A DNA stretch of 64,000 nucleotides from an uncultured Muribaculaceae bacterium (GCA_910589055.1 CAJURN010000004.1:95790-159789), one strand, 5' to 3'; shown: positions 8,401 to 16,490, counted from the stretch's first letter. Notes: a model not told the origin generated them from the letters alone. Program-made: numbers and translations.

Positions 8401-8457
8401 GCATAGTTGGCTCACGTTTTCTTTGAATACCAACTGCCAATGAGCCTATGGCATAAA
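8401..8457 (+). promoter_or_regulatory. Possible switch-like leader just before the first cargo gene
   Basis: AGTTGG (8405-8410) can pair with CCAACT (8430-8435), or the overlapping GGCTCA (8409-8414) can pair with TGAGCC (8441-8446); the two pairings exclude each other. The segment repeats the GCATAGT..GG.TCACG motif of the preceding hairpin and ends 12 bases before the start codon at 8469. Confidence 0.35.
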
Positions 8458-8468
8458 AATTAAATTGA

Positions 8469-8939
8469 ATGAGAAAAAAGGTAAAACTCAGCGCTTGGAG
8501 CACAATTATGACCTTGATAGGTCTTATTGTTCTTTTAGCGGCATTTTGTTTCGCTAAAGATTCATTGGCAAAATACATAGTAGTTGGCGCACTTGTCGTC
8601 CTTTGTTTTACAGCTCTTTGTTATATGCCATTATCTATTTCCGTCAAGAATGGCGTATTAAACATCAATCGACCTCTGAAAATAAAGTCAATTCCATTGA
8701 GTTTGATTACATCTGTAGAATTGTATTCTCCGACAATGGCATCAAGACGCATTTGCGGAAGCGGTGGTTGGTTTGGATATTACGGATGGTTCAAAGAACC
8801 CTCAATCGGAAAATATTTTGCATACTATGGCAAAGCCTCCGATTGTTTTCTTGTCACATTGAAAGATGGTAAAAAGTACGTTCTCGGATGTGAGGCTCCT
8901 AACGAAATTGTAGAATATATTAATAAACACATCAAATAA
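8469..8939 (+). CDS. Small membrane protein with PH-like domain, element cargo
   Basis: 156 residues: two transmembrane helices near the N-terminus (about 10-30 and 36-55, separated by a short KDSLAK turn), then a soluble beta-rich region of about 100 residues. The latter looks like the bacterial PH domain found in small membrane proteins (LSISVKNGVLNINRPLKIKSIPLSLITSVEL, later FLVTLKDGKKYVLGCEAPNEIVEYINKHI). The role is unknown. It is the first gene of a tight three-gene cluster (spacings 14 and 2 bases) whose AT-rich composition differs from the host genes, consistent with acquired cargo. Confidence 0.65.
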   Translation: MRKKVKLSAWSTIMTLIGLIVLLAAFCFAKDSLAKYIVVGALVVLCFTALCYMPLSISVKNGVLNINRPLKIKSIPLSLITSVELYSPTMASRRICGSGGWFGYYGWFKEPSIGKYFAYYGKASDCFLVTLKDGKKYVLGCEAPNEIVEYINKHIK

Positions 8940-8953
8940 CAATTCACGTTCCA

Positions 8954-10078
8954 ATGAGAAAAATATTCTCCATAATTTCGATGCTATGCTGTTTCTGTAT
9001 GTTTGCAGAAACCAAAGCTCCCGATATCTTTCAAGTAGATATTTCATCTGCTAAACAGTACCTGAATATGGCCAACCAAGCTGCTAATGGCACTATGCTA
9101 ACAGAATCAGATTGGAATAATCTATTTGCTTCACCTGCCTATAAAGCATTATTCACTAAAGTAGATTGGAACAAGGATGAGTTTGAAAACAACGTGAAGA
9201 ATGCTTTCAACATTGTTTATGACCCGTCTAAAACTACGTTATGTGATAGTATTGCAAGACAGTTGGATAACATTGACTTATCAACGTTAGAATCAGAATT
9301 GCCGTTTTTTGTTTCGACTGCACTCAGTGTGAAGAATAACCTTCAAATTTATTCCTCAATTCTTGAATCATTCGATACAGACAAGGTCGTTACTGAGGCT
9401 AACAAATTGGCATTAAGCTTAGTCCCAAACAATGGAGCTGGTCTTGAACCAGAATCTTGTCCGATATACTTTATTGTATGGGATTTAGAATGTCGAGCAC
9501 TCGGAGACGCTTTATTCCTTGATGTCAATACATTCTTTCATGATGGACTTCAAGCAGCAACAGAGTCGTTGGCCCATGAAATGCACCATTTCTATCTTAT
9601 GCCAGTGTTCAACACTGTGTATAAAGATGATGTGATGGATGGTGCGGTTTTGTTTCTCGTAAACAATATGAGAGAGGGAGTGGCGGATATTCTCAATAAG
9701 AAACAAATGCCTCTTACATCTCTTGCTCCTTACGGAAAGCGGATGCTTGAAATTTACAATGCGGATTATGAAAACTCGCCAGAAGTCTTAGCGGAAATTG
9801 ATAAAATTACGTGTGATTATCTCGATGGCAAACTTGATATGGAGCAATATTTTCAAAAATCATTTGGTTGTGTTCATTTTGAAGGGCATACAACAGGAGA
9901 TTATATGGTGTTCCTTATACGAGATCAACTTGGTGTAGAGGCAGTCGTAGAGAGTGTTGGTGACCTTGACAAATTCATTGACAACTACAATATAGCTGCC
10001 GAAAAAGCAGGAAAATATAAATTTTCAGACCGTTTCACTGAACACATTCATAAAGTATCTACTTCCGCGAAAAGATAA
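8954..10078 (+). CDS. Predicted exported zinc metallopeptidase, element cargo
   Basis: 374 residues with a signal peptide or lipoprotein-like start (MRKIFSIISMLCCFCMFAET; cysteines at 12, 13 and 15). HEMHH at residues 208-212 is an HExxH zinc site, and REGVAD with Glu241 about 29 residues on supplies the likely third ligand, a gluzincin arrangement. The layout resembles Bacteroidetes putative Zn-proteases such as the DUF5700 family, but I cannot confirm the family. It sits between two membrane proteins of the same operon, suggesting an envelope role such as processing a cell-envelope or rival-cell protein; that is inference. Codon use is AT-rich. Confidence 0.7.
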   Translation: MRKIFSIISMLCCFCMFAETKAPDIFQVDISSAKQYLNMANQAANGTMLTESDWNNLFASPAYKALFTKVDWNKDEFENNVKNAFNIVYDPSKTTLCDSIARQLDNIDLSTLESELPFFVSTALSVKNNLQIYSSILESFDTDKVVTEANKLALSLVPNNGAGLEPESCPIYFIVWDLECRALGDALFLDVNTFFHDGLQAATESLAHEMHHFYLMPVFNTVYKDDVMDGAVLFLVNNMREGVADILNKKQMPLTSLAPYGKRMLEIYNADYENSPEVLAEIDKITCDYLDGKLDMEQYFQKSFGCVHFEGHTTGDYMVFLIRDQLGVEAVVESVGDLDKFIDNYNIAAEKAGKYKFSDRFTEHIHKVSTSAKR

Positions 10079-10080
10079 TT

Positions 10081-10299
10081 ATGGTAAGCAATCGAGTAAA
10101 ACGTAATATTTCGGGCGCACTCCTTGTTGTGGGTATATTGTGTGTCATAGCTCGTGGTTGGAATTTAGCTACTAATTCGACCTCAGGATACGCTTGGTTT
10201 GAAACCGGAGGTATGGCTCTACTTACATATTTGTGCTTCGACAACTTCTGTATATATTATCGTAGAGTAAAAAAGGGCATCAAATTTGGCTCAAACTGA
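10081..10299 (+). CDS. Small two-helix membrane protein, element cargo
   Basis: 72 residues starting two bases after the protease stop codon, so probably translationally coupled. Two hydrophobic segments (about 10-27 ISGALLVVGILCVIARGW and about 42-58) with a short polar turn between, and a basic C-terminus (YYRRVKKGIKFGSN). No recognised family. It may anchor, assist or protect against the upstream protease; this is inference from position only. A bidirectional hairpin terminator follows. Confidence 0.6.
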   Translation: MVSNRVKRNISGALLVVGILCVIARGWNLATNSTSGYAWFETGGMALLTYLCFDNFCIYYRRVKKGIKFGSN

Positions 10300-10308
10300 A
10301 AAACCTGT

Positions 10309-10347
10309 ATTCAGCCCGACGAGAAAAAGTTTTTCGCCGGGCTGAAT
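10309..10347. terminator. Bidirectional terminator between cargo genes and relaxase
   Basis: ATTCAGCCCG (10309-10318) pairs with CGGGCTGAAT (10338-10347). The loop contains AAAAAGTTTTT, which can extend pairing. It lies between convergent genes. Confidence 0.7.
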
Positions 10348-10365
10348 CGTGTTCATCAGATTGGA

Positions 10366-11727
10366 CTAATGATGCAAGCCTTTTCCTTGTCTGGGTTGTG
10401 GTTGACGAAATCCCATCTTTTCAAGTAGTTTCCGAGCCATATCTTTGAACCACTGAAAAACACTTACTCCGTCAATCTTGAGTTCAAATGTGTGCTTGTT
10501 ATCGGCACTCCTCTCAAGTTTTGCCCAAGAGCCTTCCGTGCGGAAACTCTGCTGATGTTCGTGGGAGTATAGTTGACCTTTGAAGCCTATTTTCTCAAAG
10601 CTGAGGATTCTGTGTACGTAACTGTCAGGGAAGCCGATGGAGGTGCAATATCTGCCCCAGAACAAAAGGTCTGAGACATCGGGTAAATATCGCTCAATGT
10701 CAGCCTTGTACTTTGCTAAGTCTGCATCCTGCGCTGTCTGCACTTTCCGCATTTTCTGCATTTCCAGACGTGCGATGTCGTCAGCGAGTTTCGCGTTGGA
10801 CTGCTCCAGCTCATCATGCTGCTCAACAAGTTCAGTCACTTTTGGGACAAGGGAATTGTTGGCGGTGACAAGCATGTTGTTCTCTTCTACAAGCGTCTCA
10901 TTCTCTTTACTGAGTCTGTCATTGGCACTCTTGTAGATTTCATTCTTGCCGATAAGGAGATTTGTCTCTTGCTGAATTTTATCCTTGCTGGCCTCCAACG
11001 ATTTTTTCTCCCGACTGACTTTTTTCTTTTCAGTGGTAAGTTCTGCCACCTCGCTTTCAAGTTCTCTCTTGTTCCGTTGGAGATTGCGGTAGTATTCCTG
11101 CTGATCTACATGACGAGCCAATGAACCTCGTTCGCCACGTTCCAATCCGTACTTCTTCACCGCCTGCGCATACTCATCCTGACAGAGCGTGAGATTTTCG
11201 GGAGTGGCAATTTCATTGGCACACAGTCTTGCCGTCCCTTTCGGTTTGGTGCGGTATCGTTTCTTGACCTTTGCCTCCCGGGCTGCACGTTCTCTCTCGG
11301 TGGTGACTATGGGTACAATGACGATGTGCAGATGGGGCGTTGTCTCATCCATGTGGAGAACCGCTCCCACAACATTCTCCCTGCCGAATTTGTCTTGTGC
11401 CCACCTGGCACTGTCGTTCAGCCAACCCTCGAACTTACCCTCCTTGATAAGTTCTTCCATCTTGTCATGGTCTGAAGACATTACAGCCGTCAGACACCGG
11501 ACTTGATTCTTGCCAACCTTACGTGCAAGGCCTGCATGGGCGATTCGGTATTCCACGGCTTCGGCTATCGTCTTGCAGCCGGGTGGCAGTTTGACGATGT
11601 CGTAGCGGTTGAGGTGACTGAGTTCAGCCCGCGCATTGTCGGGATGATGTCTGCGCTCGATGTGAAGACCGAGCGAGTTGATTCCGCCTTTCGGCTTCCT
11701 CATGTTGAATACTGCGTAGTGTTTCAT
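10366..11727 (-). CDS. MobV-family relaxase (plasmid recombination/mobilization protein)
   Basis: 453 residues. The N-terminal relaxase domain opens with the MobV/Pre motif I region (AVFNMRKPKGG...SLGLHIERRH, residues 6-27) and holds the HxDExxPHxH-type metal motif HMDETTPHLH at 125-134. A long coiled coil follows (about 215-345, rich in Glu, Lys and Asn), as in other MobV proteins. It nicks the element's oriT and leads the strand into a recipient using a helper conjugation system. It is transcribed away from the structured region 11728-12131, the likely oriT. Confidence 0.92.
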   Translation of the reverse strand: MKHYAVFNMRKPKGGINSLGLHIERRHHPDNARAELSHLNRYDIVKLPPGCKTIAEAVEYRIAHAGLARKVGKNQVRCLTAVMSSDHDKMEELIKEGKFEGWLNDSARWAQDKFGRENVVGAVLHMDETTPHLHIVIVPIVTTERERAAREAKVKKRYRTKPKGTARLCANEIATPENLTLCQDEYAQAVKKYGLERGERGSLARHVDQQEYYRNLQRNKRELESEVAELTTEKKKVSREKKSLEASKDKIQQETNLLIGKNEIYKSANDRLSKENETLVEENNMLVTANNSLVPKVTELVEQHDELEQSNAKLADDIARLEMQKMRKVQTAQDADLAKYKADIERYLPDVSDLLFWGRYCTSIGFPDSYVHRILSFEKIGFKGQLYSHEHQQSFRTEGSWAKLERSADNKHTFELKIDGVSVFQWFKDMARKLLEKMGFRQPQPRQGKGLHH

Positions 11728-12131
11728 AGGAGGGAGATGTCAAGGCGTGAAACAATCGCAGTGTCTAAATACGGCTTCCGATTAAGCCGTTTCGGGGTTC
11801 TCCAAGGGGTGTCACCCTTGGGCATACGGAGGACATTTTTAGCGTGGTCACAGACCATGCGGCTCGAAAAATTCCATAGTATGCTAATGAATTTACAGCA
11901 GGGGTAAATTCCGTGCAGCCGCAGCACGGATGGAACTGCACCTCCATAGAGGTGATACAGTGGTGCACCGGTGGCAGTCTGAGCCACGGACGCAGGGTCG
12001 TTTATCGAGTATCTCATACGGTTTTGTGTGGGGATAGTACCCCCTGTCATTTTTGACGTTTTGACGCAATGGGGCGGCTTTGCCATTCTCATTGAAAATG
12101 ACAAAACGACAATAATGACAAGGGGTAAAGT
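11728..12131 (-). promoter_or_regulatory. Structured region between relaxase and DUF3987 genes, oriT candidate
   Basis: About 400 bases with no convincing gene. Hairpins occur in a row: CCGTGC/GCACGG (11911-11929), CACCTC/GAGGTG (11939-11954) and GTGGC/GCCAC (11971-11987). The oriT of MobV elements usually lies just upstream of the relaxase gene, which fits. The nick site is not identified. Confidence 0.5.
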
Positions 12132-13673
12132 TTATAATTTGGAATAGACTCCGTGTGAAACGTGACGGAAAAGGATACCGCAGTTACGGCTCAGAAACCG
12201 CTGGAACGTGCGGGCCAACATTCCGTTTTTCTCGGCGATGGCGATGCCCTCGGCGGTGGTGAACCTTTCTGGCAAATCGTAAATGACCGCGACCTCCTGC
12301 TCTTTCATTGAGTCCTCGGCCACGACACGCTGGACAGCGGCAGCCGTGACACGGAAGTATTCAGTCAGACTTATCGCACGCTCGACAATGCCGATGTCGA
12401 TTGCTTTCTTCTCATCGCCACACGCCCAATCTGAGAGTGCCAGCAAAAGACAATAGCGGACGGCATAGATTTCCAACTTGCTCGCTATTGATGTCAGTGT
12501 GTCGTTGCCCTCGCGGTTGCACCGCTCGGCCACATCATTCTGCCATGAGAAAAGACGGTCAAGAGCATCGGAGGAAAAGGGCATCATCTCCGGCTGAATC
12601 TCGCCATGCTCCCCAATGGTGGGTGCAATATCAATCAGTCTGCCGAGAATGGATTTCCATTCAGCTGCGATGTCGAATGCCGGGGCCTTGCGCTCGCGGT
12701 TCCATTTCACCTTTCTCTGGTCGGAGGGCATCACATAGAGTATGCGCTCCATGAATCCGTTGGCATTACGGTTGTTTCCGGCAAGCTCCACCAAAATCTT
12801 TGGCTGGATCGTGCCGATTACGCAAAGGAACGGATTCCTGATGAACACGCCGCTTTGACTGCTCTTGCGGTCGGACATGGCTACCTTGTGGTTGAACACC
12901 GACATCCAGAACTCTGATTCCGAGCCGTTGTTGTAGCGGTTGAAGTTCTTGAACCATCCGGCAAGTTCATCGGAAACGAGGCACAGACCGCGGGGATTCT
13001 CCGAGAGAATGCGGTGGACGGCTTCGGGTGTAACGTCCTGCATTGTGAAACGCTTCCTTATCGGTTCGACCGGATTCTGCTCATAGCCGTTGGCTGTTCT
13101 TTCTTTCAGTGGCAGTTCCATTGCCGCATTGAAGCGTTTGAGTGCTTCGGCATGGAGTGCCTCCTGCTCCGCATCATGGTCAAGCAACGGCTGCATGGCG
13201 AAACTCAGAGGATGGCTCTTGTTTGAGCCGGGCGAGCCTACAAGGGCAACGAAAAGAATGACATATTCTTTCCATCCTGTCATGTGCTCCACCGCGTGGG
13301 TGTTTCCGACTGCCGCAGCCATTGCCGTGAGCATAGACCCTGCGAGATAATCAGCAGGAAAACCAAGAGTGGCGTTGGCCTCATTTATGATGCCTTGTAA
13401 TCTTGAATGCAAGACATCAAGGGGAAACTTGTTGGTTATCCGTTGATTAACCGAGGTTGCCGTACAGCCGTCTTGATTGCAGGTGGTTAGACCATTGGCT
13501 GATTGTTCAGCCCCTTTGATTGCAACCGTATCAATGTGAGTAGTCATATCAGCGGTTTCAGTCGCTTCAGTGATCGTAGTCGCTTTGCTCTTCTTGGTGG
13601 CGGTGGATGTTTTCTTCCTGCTGGCACCGGAAGTATTGGCGGTGGGCTTGGATGTTATTTTTTCCTCTTTCAT
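12132..13673 (-). CDS. DUF3987-family ATPase of mobilizable elements
   Basis: 513 residues. A low-complexity Ser/Thr/Lys-rich N-terminus (1-50) precedes a P-loop ATPase domain with GSPGSNKS as Walker A (146-153) and CLVSDELAGW as Walker B (Asp235, Glu236), the pattern of DUF3987. Family members sit between the helix-turn-helix and mob genes in Bacteroides mobilizable elements and are thought to act in replication of the excised circle, primase/helicase-like; direct evidence is scant. Its ATG overlaps the stop of the preceding HTH gene by 4 bases, so the two are co-translated. Confidence 0.88.
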   Translation of the reverse strand: MKEEKITSKPTANTSGASRKKTSTATKKSKATTITEATETADMTTHIDTVAIKGAEQSANGLTTCNQDGCTATSVNQRITNKFPLDVLHSRLQGIINEANATLGFPADYLAGSMLTAMAAAVGNTHAVEHMTGWKEYVILFVALVGSPGSNKSHPLSFAMQPLLDHDAEQEALHAEALKRFNAAMELPLKERTANGYEQNPVEPIRKRFTMQDVTPEAVHRILSENPRGLCLVSDELAGWFKNFNRYNNGSESEFWMSVFNHKVAMSDRKSSQSGVFIRNPFLCVIGTIQPKILVELAGNNRNANGFMERILYVMPSDQRKVKWNRERKAPAFDIAAEWKSILGRLIDIAPTIGEHGEIQPEMMPFSSDALDRLFSWQNDVAERCNREGNDTLTSIASKLEIYAVRYCLLLALSDWACGDEKKAIDIGIVERAISLTEYFRVTAAAVQRVVAEDSMKEQEVAVIYDLPERFTTAEGIAIAEKNGMLARTFQRFLSRNCGILFRHVSHGVYSKL

Positions 13674-14110
13674 CGGCGACCTCCTTTCTTCGTTGTATCA
13701 GCCGGAGATAGATAGCCCACGGTGTTGCCGCTGACAAGTTTGCTCTCCGCCCAGACAAGCAACTCATCTTTCTTGAAGTGGAGTTTATTGCCGAACTTGT
13801 AGAACGGGATGCCGCTTTCGGGGTCGCTCGTCATCTTGTAGAGCTGACCTTTTTTCATCGGATAGCCGTTCTCTTTGAGAAAAGCCAACGCACCCTCCGA
13901 ATCGAGGGAATTGGAGTCATTCTTTTTCTCGCCCTTTGCAGCCTCCGCTATTGCGGAGAGCAGACCGTTGCGGTCGAGATACTCGTCAACCGCACCCTTC
14001 ACGATGAGGGCGAGAGCCTCCATGAAGGGCATTGTCATCAGTTCTTGAAGATTCATAACTGTACGTGGATAAGTGGTGTTTGGGGAATGAAAAATTTTAC
14101 TATCGCTCAT
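13670..14110 (-). CDS. Helix-turn-helix DNA-binding protein (excisionase-like)
   Basis: 146 residues. The C-terminal half is an excisionase/MerR-like winged helix-turn-helix (ALAFLKENGYPMKKGQLYKMTSDPESGIPFYKFGNKLHFKKDELLVW, about 82-126). The N-terminal half is helical. In such elements this protein helps direct excision or controls the neighbouring genes. An alternative start at 14056 (MNLQELM) would shorten it by 18 residues. Its stop overlaps the DUF3987 start. Confidence 0.82.
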   Translation of the reverse strand: MSDSKIFHSPNTTYPRTVMNLQELMTMPFMEALALIVKGAVDEYLDRNGLLSAIAEAAKGEKKNDSNSLDSEGALAFLKENGYPMKKGQLYKMTSDPESGIPFYKFGNKLHFKKDELLVWAESKLVSGNTVGYLSPADTTKKGGRR

Positions 14111-14193
14111 CGTTTAAGGTGGATGAAATGATATGAAGGGTCTTCTTCATACGCGTCTTGGGGGTGTTGTCAGTCAATGGTTAACTGCGTCAC

Positions 14194-14612
14194 TCAGCCC
14201 GACGACTACACCCGGAGGGAAAAAGGCTGAATGACGATTGCAAAGATAGTAAGTGACTTTCGTCATGCTGACACGCAAAATGCGGCAGAATATAGAAATA
14301 TTATTTATTTTCGCCCGGATTGCCCTGACCGGAAGGGCAATAAAAAAGCGGGGCCTTGCCACACTGCGCTTGATTGCGCTCCTTTGGCGAGGTCTCGTAA
14401 ACGTATATTTCCTTATGTCCACCCTTTGCGTGGGTGATGTGGCAGGGGTGCAACGGATGCCACCGTTCCTTATACGGTGATTCGGTCCTGCTGCGGTGTG
14501 GATACTCTTTTGGCTATGCCACCGCGCACCAATCCCTATGCGTGTTCTTGCGGAACACACGGGAGGCGCATTTTGCCGAGGTCAGTGAATGATGTGGCTA
14601 TCGCCACCTGAC
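14194..14612. other. Row of short hairpins between integrase and HTH gene
   Basis: No credible gene. Hairpins in order: TCAGCC/GGCTGA 14194-14230; TGCCCT/AGGGCA 14321-14339; CACCC/GGGTG 14420-14436; CACCG/CGGTG 14461-14479; GTGTTC/GAACAC 14542-14558; GGTCA/TGACC 14580-14612 enclosing GTGGC/GCCAC 14594-14607. Local GC is higher than in the flanks. It may hold a regulatory RNA, a single-strand origin or recombination sites. Confidence 0.45.
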
Positions 14613-14745
14613 CGAATTTTCTAACACCAACGAAAAGAAAAAGGTTCAGTGCGGTATGGTAAAATGGTTATTTTTTATTTCCCAAGCCCTTTCTTCTTGC
14701 CGGATTCTTTTTTCAGCGGCAAAGATAATATGCTCATGTCGGGAT

Positions 14746-14823
14746 TTCCAAATTTTTTCGGTGCTGTTCCGTGATTTTCCGTTTTAGTTCCGAGGTTTTC
14801 CGTTCCTTTTCCGTACTTTTCAA
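14746..14823 (+). repeat. Helically phased TTCCG motifs
   Basis: TTCCG begins at 14767, 14777, 14788, 14798 and 14809 (spacing 10, 11, 10, 11). Degenerate copies fit the same phase at 14746 (TTCCA), 14757 (TTCGG) and 14819 (TTCAA). All would face one side of the helix. Probably a protein-binding array or bent DNA. Confidence 0.6.
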
Positions 14824-14853
14824 GACATTCATTGATTCATATATTAGCAAAAG

Positions 14854-14875
14854 CCACCGGGATCCCTCCCGATGG
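14854..14875 (-). terminator. Hairpin downstream of the integrase gene
   Basis: CCACCGGGA (14854-14862) pairs with TCCCGATGG (14867-14875), one G-T pair, 4-nt loop. On the minus strand a T-containing stretch (CTTTTGCTAAT) follows. It is 124 bases beyond the integrase stop. Confidence 0.5.
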
Positions 14876-14998
14876 CCACCACTAAATCCACGTCAAGAAT
14901 GAAACAAAAACATTATGACGTTGAATTATATCGCAAATATAGTCTTTTATTCTCAGTTACACAAGGATAAACATTCCACCGAGAAAAAAGGTTGCCCG

Positions 14999-16258
14999 TT
15001 ATTCTGTCCCGGTATCGAAGGTTATTTTCCCGAGGCTGTTGATTGCCTTCTGCTTGCGCGAGTCTATCACATGGAGATATTTCTCCGTCATCTTGATGTT
15101 TGCGTGTCCAAGCAATGACGATACTGTCTTGATGTCTGCTCCGGCATTGAGAAGATTTACCGCAAAACTATGTCGGGCGCAGTGCCACGTTATCTTCTTG
15201 TTGATTCCGGCCTCCTTGACCCAACGGAGCAGATGTTTTCTCGCTGTTCCCTTATGGGGTAAGTCAAATATCTTTTGGGAGTAATCATCATTCTCCGGCT
15301 CACCGATAAGTTTAAGGAGTTCATCATTGAGTGGCGTTACCACGGCGGCATGTGCGCTCCTGCCAGCCGCTTTTTTCTGATTGAACCTCATCACCATTGC
15401 CTCATAATCAATGTTTGTGAATGTCAGTTCAGCGACATCACAGAATCTCATACCGGTGTAACAGCAGAAGATAAATGCCCTCTGCACCTCACGATGTTCG
15501 CCCTTATATCTGAAAGTGGCAAGTTTCTTTATTTCTCTTGGTGAAAGAATCTCCTTCAGCATAACATTGGTGTCATAGATTATGCGTATCCCCCGGCATG
15601 GATTCTTCTTTATCAAATCCTCATCAACTGCGTCAGCTATAACTTTCTTGAACCAATGGTAATTCTTTCTCGGTCCCTCTCCGGTACATTTCTTTCGCAG
15701 ATAGTTGGTGAACCCAAGAACCATATCGGGTGTAATTGCGTCCATAGGAAGAACTTCCTTGTACTTGGCGAATCGTGGAGTTTCCTCAAGGTATTCGATG
15801 AACCGGATATAAGCGTATTTGTAAGACTTCTGCACAGGTATCGTGAAAGCCTCGTTATCCCGATGATTGCGGAAATACCTGAGGAAGTTGCACTCCTTTT
15901 CCTTTTTCAGTCGGTATCCTTTTCTGTCTTCAAGCATCTCCTGCTCTTTCTCAAAACGAATCTTCTCTGCGAGTTGCAGAGTGTTCTTGTTTTGCTGTCG
16001 TTCCTGAGCATTTCTTGGAGCCGCCCAGATATAGAGGTTCAACGCCTCTGTCTTTCGGTTGTGCCTTATCTTGTATTTAGGTTTTCCTTTCATTGCGCCC
16101 TCGGTATAGAGAACATGGTTTCCGTCATCATCATATACTGGCGATTCCGTTCTCCCGAGATAATACTCCAAGAACAGGCTATATCGTCCATCGGTCATCT
16201 TCTTTTGGAAGAGCCTTGGATTCTGTTTTAATTTATTTGGTTGTCTGCCCATAATCAA
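14999..16258 (-). CDS. int: Tyrosine recombinase (site-specific integrase)
   Basis: 419 residues: an N-terminal arm-binding region (about 1-120, with GRTESPVYDDDGNHVLY), a SAM-like core-binding domain (about 125-215) and a catalytic domain. The catalytic set is visible: Arg271 in CYTGMRFCD, His359 and Arg362 in WHCARHS, His385 in LLGHANI and the nucleophile Tyr394 in TEKYLHV. It integrates and excises the element at the CATACCTT core. The gene lies at the right end and reads inward, so its promoter is near attR. A second ATG two codons on (16252) may be the true start. Confidence 0.95.
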   Translation of the reverse strand: MIMGRQPNKLKQNPRLFQKKMTDGRYSLFLEYYLGRTESPVYDDDGNHVLYTEGAMKGKPKYKIRHNRKTEALNLYIWAAPRNAQERQQNKNTLQLAEKIRFEKEQEMLEDRKGYRLKKEKECNFLRYFRNHRDNEAFTIPVQKSYKYAYIRFIEYLEETPRFAKYKEVLPMDAITPDMVLGFTNYLRKKCTGEGPRKNYHWFKKVIADAVDEDLIKKNPCRGIRIIYDTNVMLKEILSPREIKKLATFRYKGEHREVQRAFIFCCYTGMRFCDVAELTFTNIDYEAMVMRFNQKKAAGRSAHAAVVTPLNDELLKLIGEPENDDYSQKIFDLPHKGTARKHLLRWVKEAGINKKITWHCARHSFAVNLLNAGADIKTVSSLLGHANIKMTEKYLHVIDSRKQKAINSLGKITFDTGTE

Positions 16259-16349
16259 TTAATTTTGTGTTGTGGCGCAAAGATAACTCCATGTTGGGAA
16301 ACACGAAAATCGCCCTCAACAGATATTAACAATTAGCCGAGAGAAAAGA

Positions 16350-16370
16350 TGTACTAAAGTCGTACTAATT
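16350..16370 (+). repeat. Right copy of element-end direct repeat (integrase arm-site candidate)
   Basis: TGTACTAA, 4 variable bases, GTACTAATT, in the same orientation as 8047-8067. It lies 91 bases upstream of the integrase start, within its probable control region. Confidence 0.6.
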
Positions 16371-16482
16371 GAGAAAATTGATAGAAATAAAGGAAAACGA
16401 ATAGAAAACCAAGTCAATCTAATACACTGATAACCACTCAAATAAGTTCTATTGGGTTATATCCGTTTTACCTATGATAAAA

Positions 16483-16490
16483 CATACCTT
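16483..16490 (+). repeat. Right attachment core (attR), CATACCTT
   Basis: From here the host reading frame resumes (TACCTT-GATTTGTCG, Tyr-Leu-Asp-Leu-Ser). The region 16371-16482 between the arm-site candidate and the core holds no gene. Confidence 0.75.

Larger units (their letters stand above)
7984..16490. mobile_element. Integrative and mobilizable element, about 8.5 kb, inserted in a secreted-protein gene
   Basis: Bounded by direct copies of CATACCTT (7984-7991 and 16483-16490) that lie in the same reading frame of the split host gene. From right to left it encodes a tyrosine integrase, a helix-turn-helix protein, a DUF3987 ATPase and a MobV relaxase, all on the minus strand: the core set of small mobilizable transposons of Bacteroides. 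At the left end three plus-strand cargo genes of lower GC face the relaxase across a shared terminator. No conjugation (tra) or rte genes are present, so transfer would depend on a helper. About 8,499 bp would be removed by excision. Confidence 0.88.

Noticed and set aside
11724..12104. A 126-residue minus-strand frame that would overlap the relaxase start
   Set aside because: The translation is low-complexity and runs through hairpins expected of oriT; no family resemblance.
14174..14560. A 128-residue minus-strand frame in the hairpin region
   Set aside because: Runs across several stem-loops, is rich in Arg/His/Pro, and has no family features.
16452..16482. ATG at 16452 as the start of an independent 88-residue gene
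   Set aside because: The first ten codons are element-end DNA; the rest is the detached 3' end of the split gene.
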